Below are positions 10,864 to 21,990 of a DNA stretch of 64,000 bases, piece by piece. The position numbers were made by a program, and so were the translations under genes. The notes under the pieces were generated by a model that saw nothing but the letters and a program-made list of their open reading frames with translations, was not told where the DNA came from and searched no databases. Each line of letters starts with the position of its first letter. Positions within the stretch are counted from its first letter, which is position 1. The DNA comes from Pascua guehoae (lineage: Eukaryota > Basidiomycota > Tremellomycetes > Trichosporonales > Trichosporonaceae), in NCBI GenBank assembly GCA_001600415.1, contig BCJX01000001.1, positions 1,607,175 to 1,671,174 on the forward strand. Reading direction: 5' to 3'.

Positions 10864-12435
10864 GTCGGGAGCGGGAGCGAGGGGGGGAGAGGCGAGGAGG
10901 AAGAGTGAGTGAGTAAGGAGGGACGAGTTGGGCGTTTGTGTTGAGATGAGATTGAGATCAAGCGGTGTCCGAGGAAAAAGAGTAGGTTGATGGAATGCAA
11001 GGAACGCCATGTGTGCATGGGACTGGGAGAGAGAGTTTGCCCATGAACAGGATTTACAGGAATTGCCCGGTCCCGCAAATGCACACAGAGAGAGTGAGAG
11101 AGAGAGTGCAGCCTCCGACGTGCTCGGCACGTAGGCAGCTAGGCAGGGAGCAGGGAGGCAGGGCTAGCAGGGAGTAAGGGGGGAAGCTGCCTCGGAGTGG
11201 ACTCTGTAGACTGCTGTGGGCGTGTTGCCTGGCCTGCCTGGCCGCCTGGTTGTCGATGGACGTGGGATGAGGTTCAGGAACCGCTAGGAACGCCTCTGAA
11301 CGCCACCCATCCGCGCTTTGCTCCGCATGTGCCGCCGAAAATGCCGTCCAGGTGCCAGCATGACCCCAAGTTTGACACCATTTGCCGCTCTAGAAACAGT
11401 CGCATGACCCAAAGAGTCGCATGTTTGTGTCTCACAGATCACAGAACTGTGGTCTCTAGAAAGTAGTGTGCATGATGTATGGTCACCACCGTCCGACTCT
11501 TGTTCCATTTGTTTTTTTTTTACTGGACGAGTAACACGAGACCCGAAAAGCCATGTCACGGACAGGGATGACTTTTGGCTGGATCCTGGGCAAGCTGCAA
11601 GCTCCAAGGTGGCGATTGAGCCAAGAGGCACTGCAATGATTGGCACGTGTTGGACCCTGAAAAGATCACAATAAAATCACACACCGTTCGCTCTGTTGGC
11701 GCGCGCGAGAGTTGGCTGTGCATGGCTTGCTTGCCCCAATCATGTACAGCATACGCAGTCGCCTGCAGCCTGCAGCCTGTTGGCCTCTACGCACCAGTTC
11801 CCCACCATAGGCCACCATATCGCTTGGCGCGCTTGGACCATCACCGGCTGATCGACAAGGACACTGTGTGCGGTCGTTTACAAGGGCAAGACGCCTAGCA
11901 TGCCTGGGGCTCCTGCCAACGTGTCAACCTGTACCGAGTAGAGTAGAGATACGCTTGGCTTGAGAGCAGCAATGTATGGTTGAATCTTGGGGGCGGCATG
12001 GCGGCATCTGACCTCCATTACGCTACATACCTGCGAGCTGTGAATTCCTTGTCGATGGGTCGATGGGTGGCAACACCAAGAGCAAGAATGTAGGATAGCT
12101 GGGGTCCCCACCTGGAGCACGTGGGTTTCCCTGACCAGAGGCCATGCCAAGTTTCGATCCCAAGACATTCGTCATCGCCTGGCTGCTGGCAGGCTGCAGG
12201 CTACCCGGCTTCGCTTTCTGTATCGCCTCCCATTGTCGCCGCCATCGACCATTGATTGGCATTGCGTTGCGTTTCGCCCGCGTCGCCGCTTAACCGGACC
12301 CGCACTGACAACAGCCACAATCTAAAAATCGCCCACATCACCTCTCTTCTCGCATCTGTCTCTTTCTCTCCCAGCCTACCCCTCCTTTCCACCTTTGCAC
12401 CTTTGCACCTTTCCAGCTCGCCATTTCTATCGCCC
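9609..12435. other. Shared upstream region between divergent genes
   Basis: Spacer between the minus-strand 1681-residue gene and the plus-strand Hua1-like gene, so both promoters should lie here. The side near 9609-11200 is strongly purine-rich on the plus strand, as expected for a long pyrimidine-rich leader of the minus gene. The last 100 bases before 12436 are CT-rich, typical of a fungal 5' UTR. No extra gene is supported. Confidence 0.5.
10827..10861. repeat. (GA)n microsatellite
   Basis: About 35 bases of uninterrupted GA dinucleotide, inside a purine-rich region upstream of the 1681-residue gene. Confidence 0.9.
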
Positions 12436-13788
12436 ATGTCGTCCGCGCCACCTTCGGGGGAGGCGCCGCGTCCGCGCCCCGCGCACGAGCGCAACAACTC
12501 GCTCGACCCCGCGATCCCCGACGAGCCGCCGCCGGCGTACGAGGCCGTGTCGAGTGATCATGTCGTGCAGCAGGGCCCGTCGCGGATGGACTTTTCGGGC
12601 CCGCCGCCGATGCCTGATCGGCTCATGCACACTCCGACGGGGGGACAGGTCCTGCCCGGCGTCGGGGTGGGGTACGGTCCCACGGGCGGGGGTGGAGGTG
12701 GTGGTCAGGACTACACTGGGGGTGGTGGTGGTCCACCTCCGCCTCCTCCACGGCACCCATCTCTGAACCCGTCTGCGACTGGCCGTCCCCCACCCCCGCC
12801 CAACCGTCCCCAGCCGACGGGCGCGTCTGGCGCAGGCGGCGCATCGGGATCATCGGCCCCAGCCGACATGACGCCGACCGAGGCGCCCGTCCCCGGCCGC
12901 CCGCTCCTGCACGGCGGCCAGCTGCTCGTCTACCCCAAGGGCCACTGGTGCTCCAAGTGCATGAACACGGGGTACAAGGGCGGCAACGTGCGCAGTCCGT
13001 GCTCGTCCGACTGGCGCAAGTATGGCAAGCCGTACAATGGCGCCCTCGCCGCGTCGTATGCCACGTTTGCCAAACCCGGCGGCAACCCGACGGCCACGGC
13101 GGCACAAAACTTCCAGCGGCCCCTGCCACAGCAGCACCAGCCCCAGATGCCGCAGTATGGCCAGCCGCCCCCGCCGCCACCGGGCATGTTTGGCGGACAT
13201 CCAGGCCAGGGGTACGGCCCCGGAGGCGCGTACAACCAGGGCGGCGGATATGGCGGGTACGGGGGAGGAGGAGGCGGATACGGAGGAGGAGGGTATGGAG
13301 GATACAACCGGGCACCACCGCCGATGGTCCAGAGCGGATATCGTGGACCACCCCCAGGAGCACTCGTGCTCAAGCCCGGAGACCCAAGGATTGGAGGACA
13401 GTGAGTTTGGCGAGACGGGGTCACAGAATGCGGAGACGGTGTGGTACAAAGGTCTTGCAGCGCTTGTTGCAATCCAGCATCCCTGTTCCTGGACTGTTAC
13501 TGGGCGCTCGGACAACCTTGGCATGATCATGGCACAAGCCAAGCTGCGGGATGCTGGGTGTTGGACAGGATTGTCCCGAGCTCGACGCCTTCGTGGGCTC
13601 GAAACGCTCTCCATAATCGAGCTTGGCCTCTTCCGTCCGCATCCTCCCCGCACTTGATCCCCACCAGCAGACATCAAACTGACTCCAGACTCTGCTGGCA
13701 CTGCAACGGCTCGGGGCAGGAAGCGGGCCTGTTCTTCTTCGACGACGGCCCGTGTGCGTATTGCCGCGGCATTGGGCGCCTGTTCTGA
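12436..13788 (+). CDS. HUA1: Hua1-like zinc-finger protein (endocytosis/Rsp5 pathway)
   Basis: Two exons, 12436-13400 and 13689-13788, give 354 residues. The N-terminal half is Pro/Gly-rich with a PPAY motif at residues 32-35, a ligand for the WW domains of Rsp5-type ubiquitin ligases. A conserved block at residues 166-186 has WCSKC (171-175). The C-terminus has CWHCNGSG (324-331) and CAYCRGIG (344-351), a DnaJ-like C-x2-C pair typical of yeast Hua1, a cytoplasmic protein tied to actin patches and cargo ubiquitination. The intron (GTGAGT to CCAG, 288 nt) joins GDPRIGG directly to QLCWHC in phase, as family members require. Without splicing the frame ends at 13404 and loses the second cysteine set. 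The ATG at 12436 is preferred over one 180 bases upstream, which would translate CT-rich leader. The Gly-Tyr repeats near residue 275 are low complexity. Confidence 0.8.
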
Positions 13789-14181
13789 GTGCAGAGCGTG
13801 GGGCTTGAGGCCGAGCCCAAGTCGACGCGCATTCGAATATAACGAGTAGACGACGTTGGAACGTATGCGATCTGCCTCTCATTGAGAATGGCCGGGGCGA
13901 AAGCCATGTGGGAGGAAGACGCCATGGCGGCACGGGCGCACTTCGAGTAGAGTGGTTGGGACGTGAAGACGACATATACATGGCGGGGGCGACAGGGCAG
14001 TAGCACGTGCGGGTGTCTCACCCGGCACGACGACCATCACAGGAGGACCAGCATACCAGCACGAACACGAACGAGTGCATAACAGAACGGCTACCCAGAA
14101 TTTTTCTTAGATGTAATAGTACTGCAGGCCGAGGCCATCGCCACGAGCTCACAGACTAACAGACTCTTGCGCATTGCGCGC
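13789..14181. other. Convergent 3' spacer
   Basis: Short region between the stop codons of the Hua1-like gene (plus) and the GH128-type gene (minus). It presumably holds both 3' UTRs and polyadenylation signals. No gene seen. Confidence 0.5.
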
Positions 14182-16021
14182 TCACAGGACCGCCATGGCA
14201 CCGAGGAACGCGGCGGCAGCGACGACGACGGCGCCGAGGCCCGGCGGTGCCTGCTGCGCCGCGCCGTTGATGGAGCCGCACGCCTTGACCTTGATGGGGT
14301 CGGAGACGTTGCCGCTCCCGCCGGCGTACTGCTCGCCGAGAAGGTTGAGGGCGCCCGTGAGCTTGCGCGCGCCCGCGGTGTCGAAGAGGGTGTTGAGCGG
14401 GTTGATGCCGTTCTGGTGTGAGCCGTGTTCTTACGGAATCACCAAAGGAGGCATGGTGGGCGGTGACGAGGGCCAAGGTTGGGCGGGAGGCAAGACATGG
14501 CCGAAACCCAAGTCCAAGGCATGGGTTGGCCGCACCATGCGCGTGTCTCCTGCCAAGCCTAGCAGCTCGCCCAACCCTATCCCGCTCCTTCCCCCGCCAC
14601 TGACAAAACACTTACCAGGCCGTACATTGCGCCGTACCAGAAGTAGCGCTCGACCCACTCGGTGTTGTCGAGCCACGTGGTGGCGTCGGCCATGAAGCGG
14701 GAAATGTTGGCGAGGGTGGCCGCGGGCTTTGTGCCCGAGTAGTCGTGCACGGCGAATTCTGGAGAGTAAGCAGTGGTTTCGGGGGGGAGCGCGAATGGAA
14801 ACGGGGGAGATTGGGGAGTTGGGGTGGGGAGTTGGCGTGGATAGCTCGCGGCGGACGAGTGTTCACTGCGCGTCTCCAGCATTGTTTGCCCTCCTCCTCC
14901 CCGTAATCGGCCCCTTGCTGGCCACGAAGTGCGCACCAGTGAGCCAGATGGGGAGACCAAACTCGTCGTGGTGGGCGTTGAGCGTGTCCTGGAGGCTCTG
15001 GAGGGTGACGTCGTACTGTGGTGTGAGCGACAACTCGGGACGACAACTCGGGATGATGGAAACTGTGTGCGGTAAGGCTGGAGGTTGGGTGCGTGTGTGC
15101 TCCTCTGCGCCTAACTAGATACCGCCACCGCCGGGTGCATGGCCAATGTTCTGCCATTTGGCAGAGCACATGATGTCACAACGGTTCTGTCCTTATCCTC
15201 TTGCGCTTGTTGTCCGATCAACTATGCGCGTGGCTTGCAGACAATGCAGGCAGATTCGCACTCCTTTGCTCTGACACGCCACATCTACTACCCCGCCGCC
15301 ACGATCCATCACACTCGGAATGCCCAGTGGCCCAGTGCCCAGCCCCCCTGCCCGATCCACACACCGCCACACACACAAACACACACACCCGACCCATCAC
15401 ACTCTCCCGCCCCACGACCGACCACGCACACCGCCACGCCGCACACGTACTCACCCAGTGAACCGCCTGAAAGTCGGGGTTACACCGCCCCGCACACGCC
15501 TCGAGCCACTTCTTCATCCACTCGCGCCCCTCGGGGGCCATGGTGACCGCCGGCGTCCCCAGGCGGTACCCTTTACTCTTGAGGGGTTCGATGTGGTTGA
15601 TCCACACCTGCGCCGCCGCCACGGGCGAGCAGTTGCTCTGGCTCGCAATCGTCGGCTCGTTGAAGCCCAGGACCGCGCGGTCGTGCGTGAGCGGCGCGTC
15701 CGTCTTTTTGCGCCCCCCGTCCTCGGCAGTATAGGTGCGGAACTCGTCCTTGACGGCCTGGTCCCAGGCCTCGGTGTACTTTGCGTCGCAGCCCCACAGC
15801 ATGGGCACGAAGGGGAAGGCGCTGTCGGGCACCGGGTCGGGTGTCCATGTGTAATAGGCTGAAATGGTCGTGTTTTCAAAGTTGAAGCCGGATTGCGGCA
15901 CCCACTTGGAGCCGTTGGTGTACGAGTAGGTCCAGCCCAGGCCGCGCTTGGAGGGCGAGGTCGGGCAGGTCGACGTCGCCGCGAGTGCGAGCGGGAGGAG
16001 GAGGAGGGCGAGGAGGGTCAT
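14182..16021 (-). CDS. GPI-anchored GH128-type beta-glucanase
   Basis: Four exons (16021-15455, 15015-14937, 14758-14616, 14412-14182) give 339 residues. Residues 1-15 are a signal peptide (MTLLALLLLPLALAA). The rest matches the fungal glycosyl-hydrolase catalytic core family represented by Asl1 and assigned to GH128. Seen are KRGLGWTYS, VPMLWG, LGFNEPT (probable acid/base Glu on the strand-4 loop), LGTPAV, then FQAVHWYDV across the first splice and LPIWLTEFAV (probable nucleophile Glu) across the second. Those joins restore conserved motifs and phase. The C-terminus has a small-residue omega region (GSINGAAQ) followed by a hydrophobic tail of Ala/Val/Leu, so GPI anchoring to the plasma membrane or wall is expected. 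Known members cleave beta-1,3-glucan. Introns here are long (439, 178 and 203 nt). Confidence 0.85.
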
Positions 16022-16039
16022 TGGGGGGGGTGTGGGTGG

Positions 16040-16200
16040 CGGTTTGTGGGGTGGGGTTGGGTAGGCTGGTTGGGTGGTTGGGCTGGGTGGTTACGGGTTG
16101 GGTGGTTGGGTAGGTAGGTGGGNNNNNNNNNNNNNNNGGGTGGTCTCGGGGTGATGGGTGGTTGGGAGGTGGTGGGTGGTTGGGAGGTGGTGGATGGAGG
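16040..16200. repeat. G-rich GGTTGGGTGG-type repeat tract
   Basis: Many GGG/GGTGGGT units in tandem on the plus strand, with a 15-base N run inside. Spacing of the G runs would allow G-quadruplex folding, which may explain the failed assembly. Confidence 0.7.
16123..16137. other. Assembly gap (N run)
   Basis: Fifteen N bases within a G-rich repeat; true length unknown. Confidence 0.99.
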
Positions 16201-17617
16201 AATGGAAGATGGGCCGATTCGGGCGGTTAAGTAGGCAACTGCGGAGGGGTGGGTGGGGGGAGCAATGTGAGAGGAGCAATGTGCGGGGAGGGGACAAGTG
16301 CCGAGACGCTGGTTGCGAGGTGCGAACAGCTTCTCGCCGTGATGGTCTGCGTGTGTGTCTTGGCGAGTGTGTGTAGAGTGTGTGTGTAGCGTGTGATAGA
16401 GCTGGCTGTGTGATCTAGCCGCGACGCGCTCTTTTGTTCCCCCGTGTGCGCTGTGGTGTGCGCTGTGATGTGTGCTGTGATAAAGACAGCGTGGTCGTGT
16501 GTGAATGTGATAAGTGGGGAAGTCAGAGGTCACCAAGAACAGCCAAGAGTGGTTTAGTAGGAAAAAAAAATGGGGGGCGGGCACACAAACGCGTCGCCCC
16601 CATGAGTACATTGGATATGGGATATGGGTAACGCCCCTCGCCCACGGGCCGCCGCGCGCCGTCGCGCCGCCGCTCGACATGTCTTTCCCTGTGCATGCCA
16701 TTTACCCGACCGTCCGACGTGTCGCTTCCCCCACTAGGCCGCGTCGAGGGCGGTCGCACTGGGGGGTGTGCATGATCCGTGCACGCAAAAGACGATCTGT
16801 GCACTGATGGCTGGCAGGTGGCGAGCCGCGGGGCGGGGCGAGCCACTTGGCCACTTGTCGATCTTGGCCCCACACCCGAACCCATAGCAGTGGTGTGCTC
16901 GCTCATGGCTCATGAGATGACTTGTACCGCGACATTAATGCGCCGTCGTCGACGTGCTTGAGCATCAAGTCCATAGTAACAGTTGGCCAAGCTGCTTGGC
17001 TTCACAGTGCAAGGTGCGAGCAGAACAATAACAGAATCAAGGGGCAATGTGGCACTGCAGGCAGGGAGGCGTTTACTCCGTCCCGCCACTTGTCATTTGA
17101 GCCACTCGTCGCCCCACGCGTGGCTACTCTGTTCCACCTCTGTTCGTCACTCTCACTCCCATCCGTCACGTCACGAGTACAGCCGCCCCCGACTCCCCAA
17201 AGCCTCACCCTCTACAATGGCCCTCGGCGTTCTCAATACCTGAGTACCCTCCTGATCTCAGCAATCTGCGGTCTTGGCGGCTATTTCCTACCTGTCCATA
17301 GTCTTCTCAGTGATTAAGCATTGCAGAAATCTGGCAGGGGTCAGGCTTGTAGGTGGTCTTGTGGTCTTGCCGATCATGGCATACCCAGGGAACACGTCGA
17401 ACAGGGCCAAAGTGCGCGCTCGTCTGGCAAAGGAGCATGACCCAGGCCTGCGCGCCTGCGTCTGATGACTCAGGACTTGTCACCCTTGCGCCCACATTAA
17501 ACATTCACATCCACCCTTGGACTGGACTGCGCAGCAGCATTCATTTATGTGCTGTATGTAAACCCTATGAACCCCGGACGTGACCCGCTACAAGTGCTGA
17601 ACATATACACGCTCCCC

Positions 17618-18722
17618 CTAGTCGTTGCTCTCGTTCTTGGCCTCGTCAAAGCAGATACAGATGGCGGCGATGAGCGCGAGGTCAACCCCGGCGGCGACAG
17701 TGACGTAGTACTGCGGTGTAAGCCTGTCCTTGTCATCTGGGCAAGGGGGGGGTGGGATTGGACCCGCGTCGGGAAGAACCGCGGGCGCGAGGCGCGAGGT
17801 TGCTTTTCCCAGTCTGTGCGCGCGTCCGTGTCCTTTGTTTTTTTCGCACCCTCACCCGGCCGCCCTCGCCCTCGGGGCCAACTCACCGTCTGCTGCTCGC
17901 CAAACACCTGGCGCATATTCATGTACTGGCGGGATATTGTCGCGACGGGCGTCTTGTCGTTCATCATAATGTTGGCGCCCATGCCAAACATGTCGCCCTT
18001 GAGGCTCAGCTCGGTCTGCTTGCCCGTCGTCACCGACGTGAAGACGGCCGACATCTTGGTGCCGACTGGGAGTGTCAGTGTGTTTCCAGTGCGAGACGGC
18101 TGTACGGCTGTGCACGCCTGCACAGCTGTGGTCATTGTCGCTGGCCGCTGGGAGGCTGGGCGGCTGGGCGGCTGGGCGGACCAGACGGCTCGGGCAGCGG
18201 ACCGCCAAGCCGCCGGCGCTGCACCACCACGGTCTTGTTCGGTCACGCATACCCGGCCCACAGCGCACAGACCACTCACACGAAAGGTGCTTCTTGACAC
18301 GGAAGATCTCCTTGCCATTCGGGTCCTCGGCGAAGAACGTCTTGTGGATCGCAATGAGCTTGTTCTTGAGCAAAAACAGCTGTCCTCCATTGGCATCGGT
18401 AATACCTGTCCCGTCAGCCCCCACCTCCTACTCGTGCACAACGGTCCAACCCACGCTTGGTATCGCGGAACGACAACATCTTGCCCGAGCACTTGACGAC
18501 CGTCACGCCGTTTGTGTCCTTGATGCTAAAGTCGTCCTGGCGGCGAGTCAGCAGTCCGTCCTCTGCCCCGCTACCGGCCAGCAGACTCACACCAGTGAAC
18601 GAAAAGACCTTTTCCTTGAGGACGAGCGTCGTCGGCTGCTGCATAATGTAGTTTGACAGCACGCCCACGGGCGGGTTGACCGGATGCAGCGCCTGCGGCG
18701 CAGAGTTGAAGAAGATGCCCAT
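17618..18722 (-). CDS. LURP-one/Tubby C-like domain protein
   Basis: Five exons (18722-18591, 18536-18455, 18405-18280, 18065-17887, 17710-17618) give 203 residues, almost all one LURP-one-related (Tubby C-terminal-like) barrel. Successive strands are visible: TTLVLKEKVFSFTG, DDFSIKDTNG (joined across intron 1), VVKCSGKMLSFRD, GGQLFLLKNKLIAIHKTF, EIFRVKKHLSFGTKMS, and VATISRQYMNMRQVFGEQQT. The end is a hydrophobic helix, VDLALIAAICICFDE, as in LURP-one proteins and scramblases where it packs inside the barrel. Each junction keeps phase and completes a strand. Biochemical role in fungi is not established; related barrels bind phosphoinositides or membranes. A peripheral or cytosolic location is likely because there is no signal peptide. 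Confidence 0.85.
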
Positions 18723-20827
18723 GCTAAGTTTGGTGGTGTGAGAGTGGTAGCGAGTGGAGAGAGTTGGGAATGTGAGTGGCGACTGGATTGCCCGGTCGAA
18801 CTGTTGTGGCCAGCGCTTCTTATCTAGTGCGTGTTAGCGTTTGCGATGCATCAACGTGGAGGAATGGTCGGATCGCTAGATTGCCAGAGTTGCACCGCAA
18901 ACGCGCCAAACGGTGCACAAACGCGCGCGCCAAGGCTGCCTCATCCTCGACGCGCTTGGCCCCTGCCAGCGCCGCCGTGTTGTAATGACGCTTGGCCTGC
19001 AGTGGCTTGGGGTGGAGGTTTAAAACCATTATTGCAGTGCAGCCGTGTCAGGAACCAGGCACGCGGAATTCCCATTCCATTCCAACAGCCCGCCCACCCA
19101 CACAACCCACGGTTTCAAAAACGAATGAATGGATCGACGTGAATGTCCAAGACGCTCAAATGGGGTCGATCACCCGCAAATGCTGTGTTGTAGCAGTGCA
19201 TACCGGCGCATACCAATCAATGATAGCACAGAAGCAAGGCTCAAGACTCTCCGATTTAGCAACGCCCATCACGATCCAGCTTCATGCGGTGCAGCCACGC
19301 ACAGGACATACCCCCGATACCCGACCGAACCGACTACACCCTGACGGATGCAAACTTGACGGATGCAAATAGCTCACACGACCCCAATCGAGTTCAAAGG
19401 GGGCAAGAGTGTTGGAGGCAGTGCACGATTGCGAAATCTCGTCGATCGATTGGGGATCGGCATGAGTTACCAGACTTTGACGAGGGACAGGACAGCAGCT
19501 CCAGCCTGGCCGGCATGGCTGGCGAGGTGTGCACATGGTAAGTGGGATGGATGGGTGGCAATGCCGCAACAAACCACGGCGACTTGTCCTGTAAGTTTGC
19601 CAGGTAACTAACTCTACAGCGATCGCAGGCATGGTCTTCGGCTCGTCGGCTCGCGGCTAACGGCATTCCGCCCCACACCGTTCCTCGCCTTTCGGGGGTC
19701 TTGAGGGCCAAGATGCCGTGCCGGTGGACAATCAGTTGAGAGTGGGCGGCCAAGTGAGGCCCGGCTGAACGGGTAAACTGCTAATCAAGGTTAAATGTTT
19801 GCCGCGCTGTGGAAGAGATTACCAGCGCCACCAAGCATGGCCGCCACTTTCAGGAGTGGGGTTGGTGGTGGCGGTCTTACTTTGTCATGGGTACGAGGTC
19901 ATACTTCTTAGTCTTTCTGTGCTTTTTCCACAGGCAACGCTCGCCTCCAGGACGGCAAGATATATTGTCACCTCCTAGCTCTGTAGGTCGCTCCCACCGC
20001 CTGTCGCTGTCATTTTGCACACAGCCGGTCGCGTTTCAGAGACACTAGTCACTAAGCGGCCAAACTAAAAAAAAGACCCACTATTTGCCCGCTGCTAGAG
20101 CAATGTTACAATGTCTACTCGTAACGCGCGTTCTCTGTGTCCCATGTCCCCTGCTGGCCTGTGGCCTCTGTATATCTCTCCCCTTGTATCCTTGGGAGAC
20201 ATAGTTATTGTGCCCCCTCCTCTTTCTTTCAAGGGCCATGTGGTCTCTGTTGTAGGGTTGTAGGGACTCGAGCCTCGGCGGACGCGCGAGCCGCCGCGCG
20301 ACGCTATTTCAGCCCGCGTGCGATACGCTCGATTCATGCATCGCTCTATCACTCATTACAACAGTCTCCACATGTCGACCACTATCTCGAGCATCTTCGC
20401 GTTATATAATAAATGTTGTGGAGCGAACCACCTGAGGTTGCCCTCTCGACGGTTTTAGGATACCTTTCAGATCTGTGGATAGCCCAGCTTCATGGTGTTG
20501 CTATTCACAGTCGCTATCCTTGCTGAAATGGTTTCTATGATGCCATTAATGATCTTTCGGGCACGGTACCGCTGATTCATCTCAATATTGACACGCTTTA
20601 TTTAAATTTCTCTCGTTGATCACTGATTTCTCCCGCCTAATTTTTTTCTTTTTCGGGGGTTTATGTATACTCCAAGCTGTCTGAATCCTTGCTTTTCGTT
20701 TATTTTTCATGGTTTTCCACGCCCCGATACCGTGCCGCCCTTGGCTCGTCTGTGCTGGTCAGTCCAGTCTGGCGAAGATGGAAATTACAGAAATCCAGTA
20801 GAGCTCACTTTGCGTCAAACGCCTTGC
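18723..20827. other. Intergenic, no gene recognised
   Basis: Spacer between the LURP-one gene start and the 3' end of the secreted SH3b gene. The right part (about 20395-20730) is clearly AT-richer than its surroundings. No exon chain or RNA gene could be supported. Confidence 0.5.
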
Positions 20828-21310
20828 TTAGCAGCGACGCATGCGCGGGATCCAATTGTGGCCCGTTTCGACGAGCGAGTCGCTAACATAGCAGCCGCGG
20901 TTGGTCATGTCCCAGATGGGGAGTCCGTTGACTTCCTGGCCGATCCTCTGGCAGAAAATGGGGACACGTGTGCCCGCGCCATAGTAGTGCTTGACGGGCG
21001 CATTCTTGGTGGGGCGCAGGCGGCAGTTGACGCCACCCGTTTTGGCAACGCCAACGAAGTACTTGCCAAGCCAGTAGCCGCGTTTGGTGAGCGCGCCCTC
21101 GTCAAAGGCGTCGTCGTCGTTGCCTTCGGCATCGGCGGCGTCAGCACCCTCGGTGTCGTTGCGGGCTTCCATCAGAGCCGCATCACGCGCTGCGATATCC
21201 GCATGGGCAAGGTCGCGCTCGACGTCAACTTCGTAGGCGTTGCCATCGGCTTTGGGTGCCGGGGCAGCCACGGCGATGGTGGCAAGGATGGCAAGGAGGG
21301 CAAACTTCAT
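20828..21310 (-). CDS. Secreted SH3b-like protein with Kex2-type propeptide
   Basis: 160 residues if started at the ATG leading into MKFALLAILATIAVAAPAPK, a textbook signal peptide. A 14-residue-longer in-frame start (MPTMVAS...) exists, but a CTGAC...CCCCAG acceptor-like site between the two ATGs suggests it may lie in a 5' UTR intron. Residues about 20-75 are acidic (D/E/A-rich) and end in LTKR, a dibasic Kex2 site, so this looks like a propeptide. The mature part (about 84 residues) contains NCRLRPTKN, VPIFCQR, IWDMTNRGCYVSDSLVETG and a terminal Cys. That is the pattern of bacterial secreted SH3-like (SH3b) domains that accompany cell-wall hydrolases. Four cysteines could form two disulfides. 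Its ligand is unknown; cell-wall or peptidoglycan binding is inference. Confidence 0.75.
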   Translation of the reverse strand: MKFALLAILATIAVAAPAPKADGNAYEVDVERDLAHADIAARDAALMEARNDTEGADAADAEGNDDDAFDEGALTKRGYWLGKYFVGVAKTGGVNCRLRPTKNAPVKHYYGAGTRVPIFCQRIGQEVNGLPIWDMTNRGCYVSDSLVETGHNWIPRMRRC

Positions 21311-21455
21311 GATGGCTGGGGAGGTCAGTGAGGCGACCATTGTCGGCATGGTATACTGACTTGGTCGGCAGTAATTATTTGTGGGATAAGAAGTGGAGTG
21401 GGGCTGGATATTCGAGGGGATAACTTGATGCTCAAAACTGACGCCAGGCGGCTGC

Positions 21456-21463
21456 CTTTTATA
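21456..21463 (-). promoter_or_regulatory. TATA box of the secreted SH3b gene
   Basis: A perfect TATAAAAG on the minus strand, 146 bases before the chosen start codon. A strong TATA box often marks an inducible, highly expressed gene, and the distance leaves room for a leader with a small intron. Confidence 0.6.
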
Positions 21464-21630
21464 CCATAAATTGGGCGCTTGATAACTCACCACAGGTTTC
21501 TCGCGGCCAACCTTCTCTCCTCCTGTCGCTCTTCCTCCCGGGCTTGTCAACTTGCTCCTGCCTTCCAGACCCATTTTGATACCAGCTGGGAGTCACGGGT
21601 TCACGAGAGCGGGTGCCTCCAACAGACCAA

Positions 21631-21990
21631 ACACCGCGTCGTGTGACCTGGCAGAGTTGGCCGACAGCCTGGAATTTCTCGAGAAACCTGTGCAATAACT
21701 GAACACTGAATCAACTGTGCCACCAAGGTGATGACCTCGTGATCACTATCGCTGTCTCTGGTGACACTTGAAGGTTGTGAAGGAGGACGAGTTTTTGTCC
21801 CCTTGTGCCACACCGTGTCGTGTGACCTAGTAGAGTTGGCCGACAGCCTAGAATTTCTCGAAAAACCTGTGCAGTAACGGAACACTGAATCAACTTTACT
21901 ACGACTTGACCACCTCGTGAACACTGCTGCGGTCTCTCGTGACACTTGAAGGTCGTGAAGGAGAAGAGTTTTTTTTGTCCCATTGTGCCA
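21631..21990. repeat. Two tandem ~180-bp repeat units
   Basis: Copy 1 (about 21631-21809) and copy 2 (about 21810-21990) share the same ordered blocks: GTCGTGTGACCT, GAGTTGGCCGACAGCCT, GAATTTCTCGA, AACACTGAATCAACT, and GACACTTGAAGG. A third start, GTGCCACACC, follows copy 2. The copies are diverged by point changes and one-base indels, so the duplication is not recent. Confidence 0.85.

Larger units (their letters stand above)
16022..17617. other. Intergenic, upstream of the glucanase gene
   Basis: Immediately upstream of the glucanase start is a G-rich (on plus) GGTTGGGT/GGTGGGT tract broken by an assembly gap. Farther right are TGTG-rich stretches near 16360-16400 and 16440-16500. No coding exon recognised. 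Confidence 0.5.

Noticed and set aside
12256..12435. Upstream in-frame ATG for the Hua1-like protein
   Set aside because: The added 60 residues translate a CT-rich leader; MSSAPPSGEAP is the more credible start.
17549..18496. 315-codon frames on both strands over the LURP-one gene
   Set aside because: They run through introns; the spliced five-exon model recovers a conserved domain in phase while these do not.
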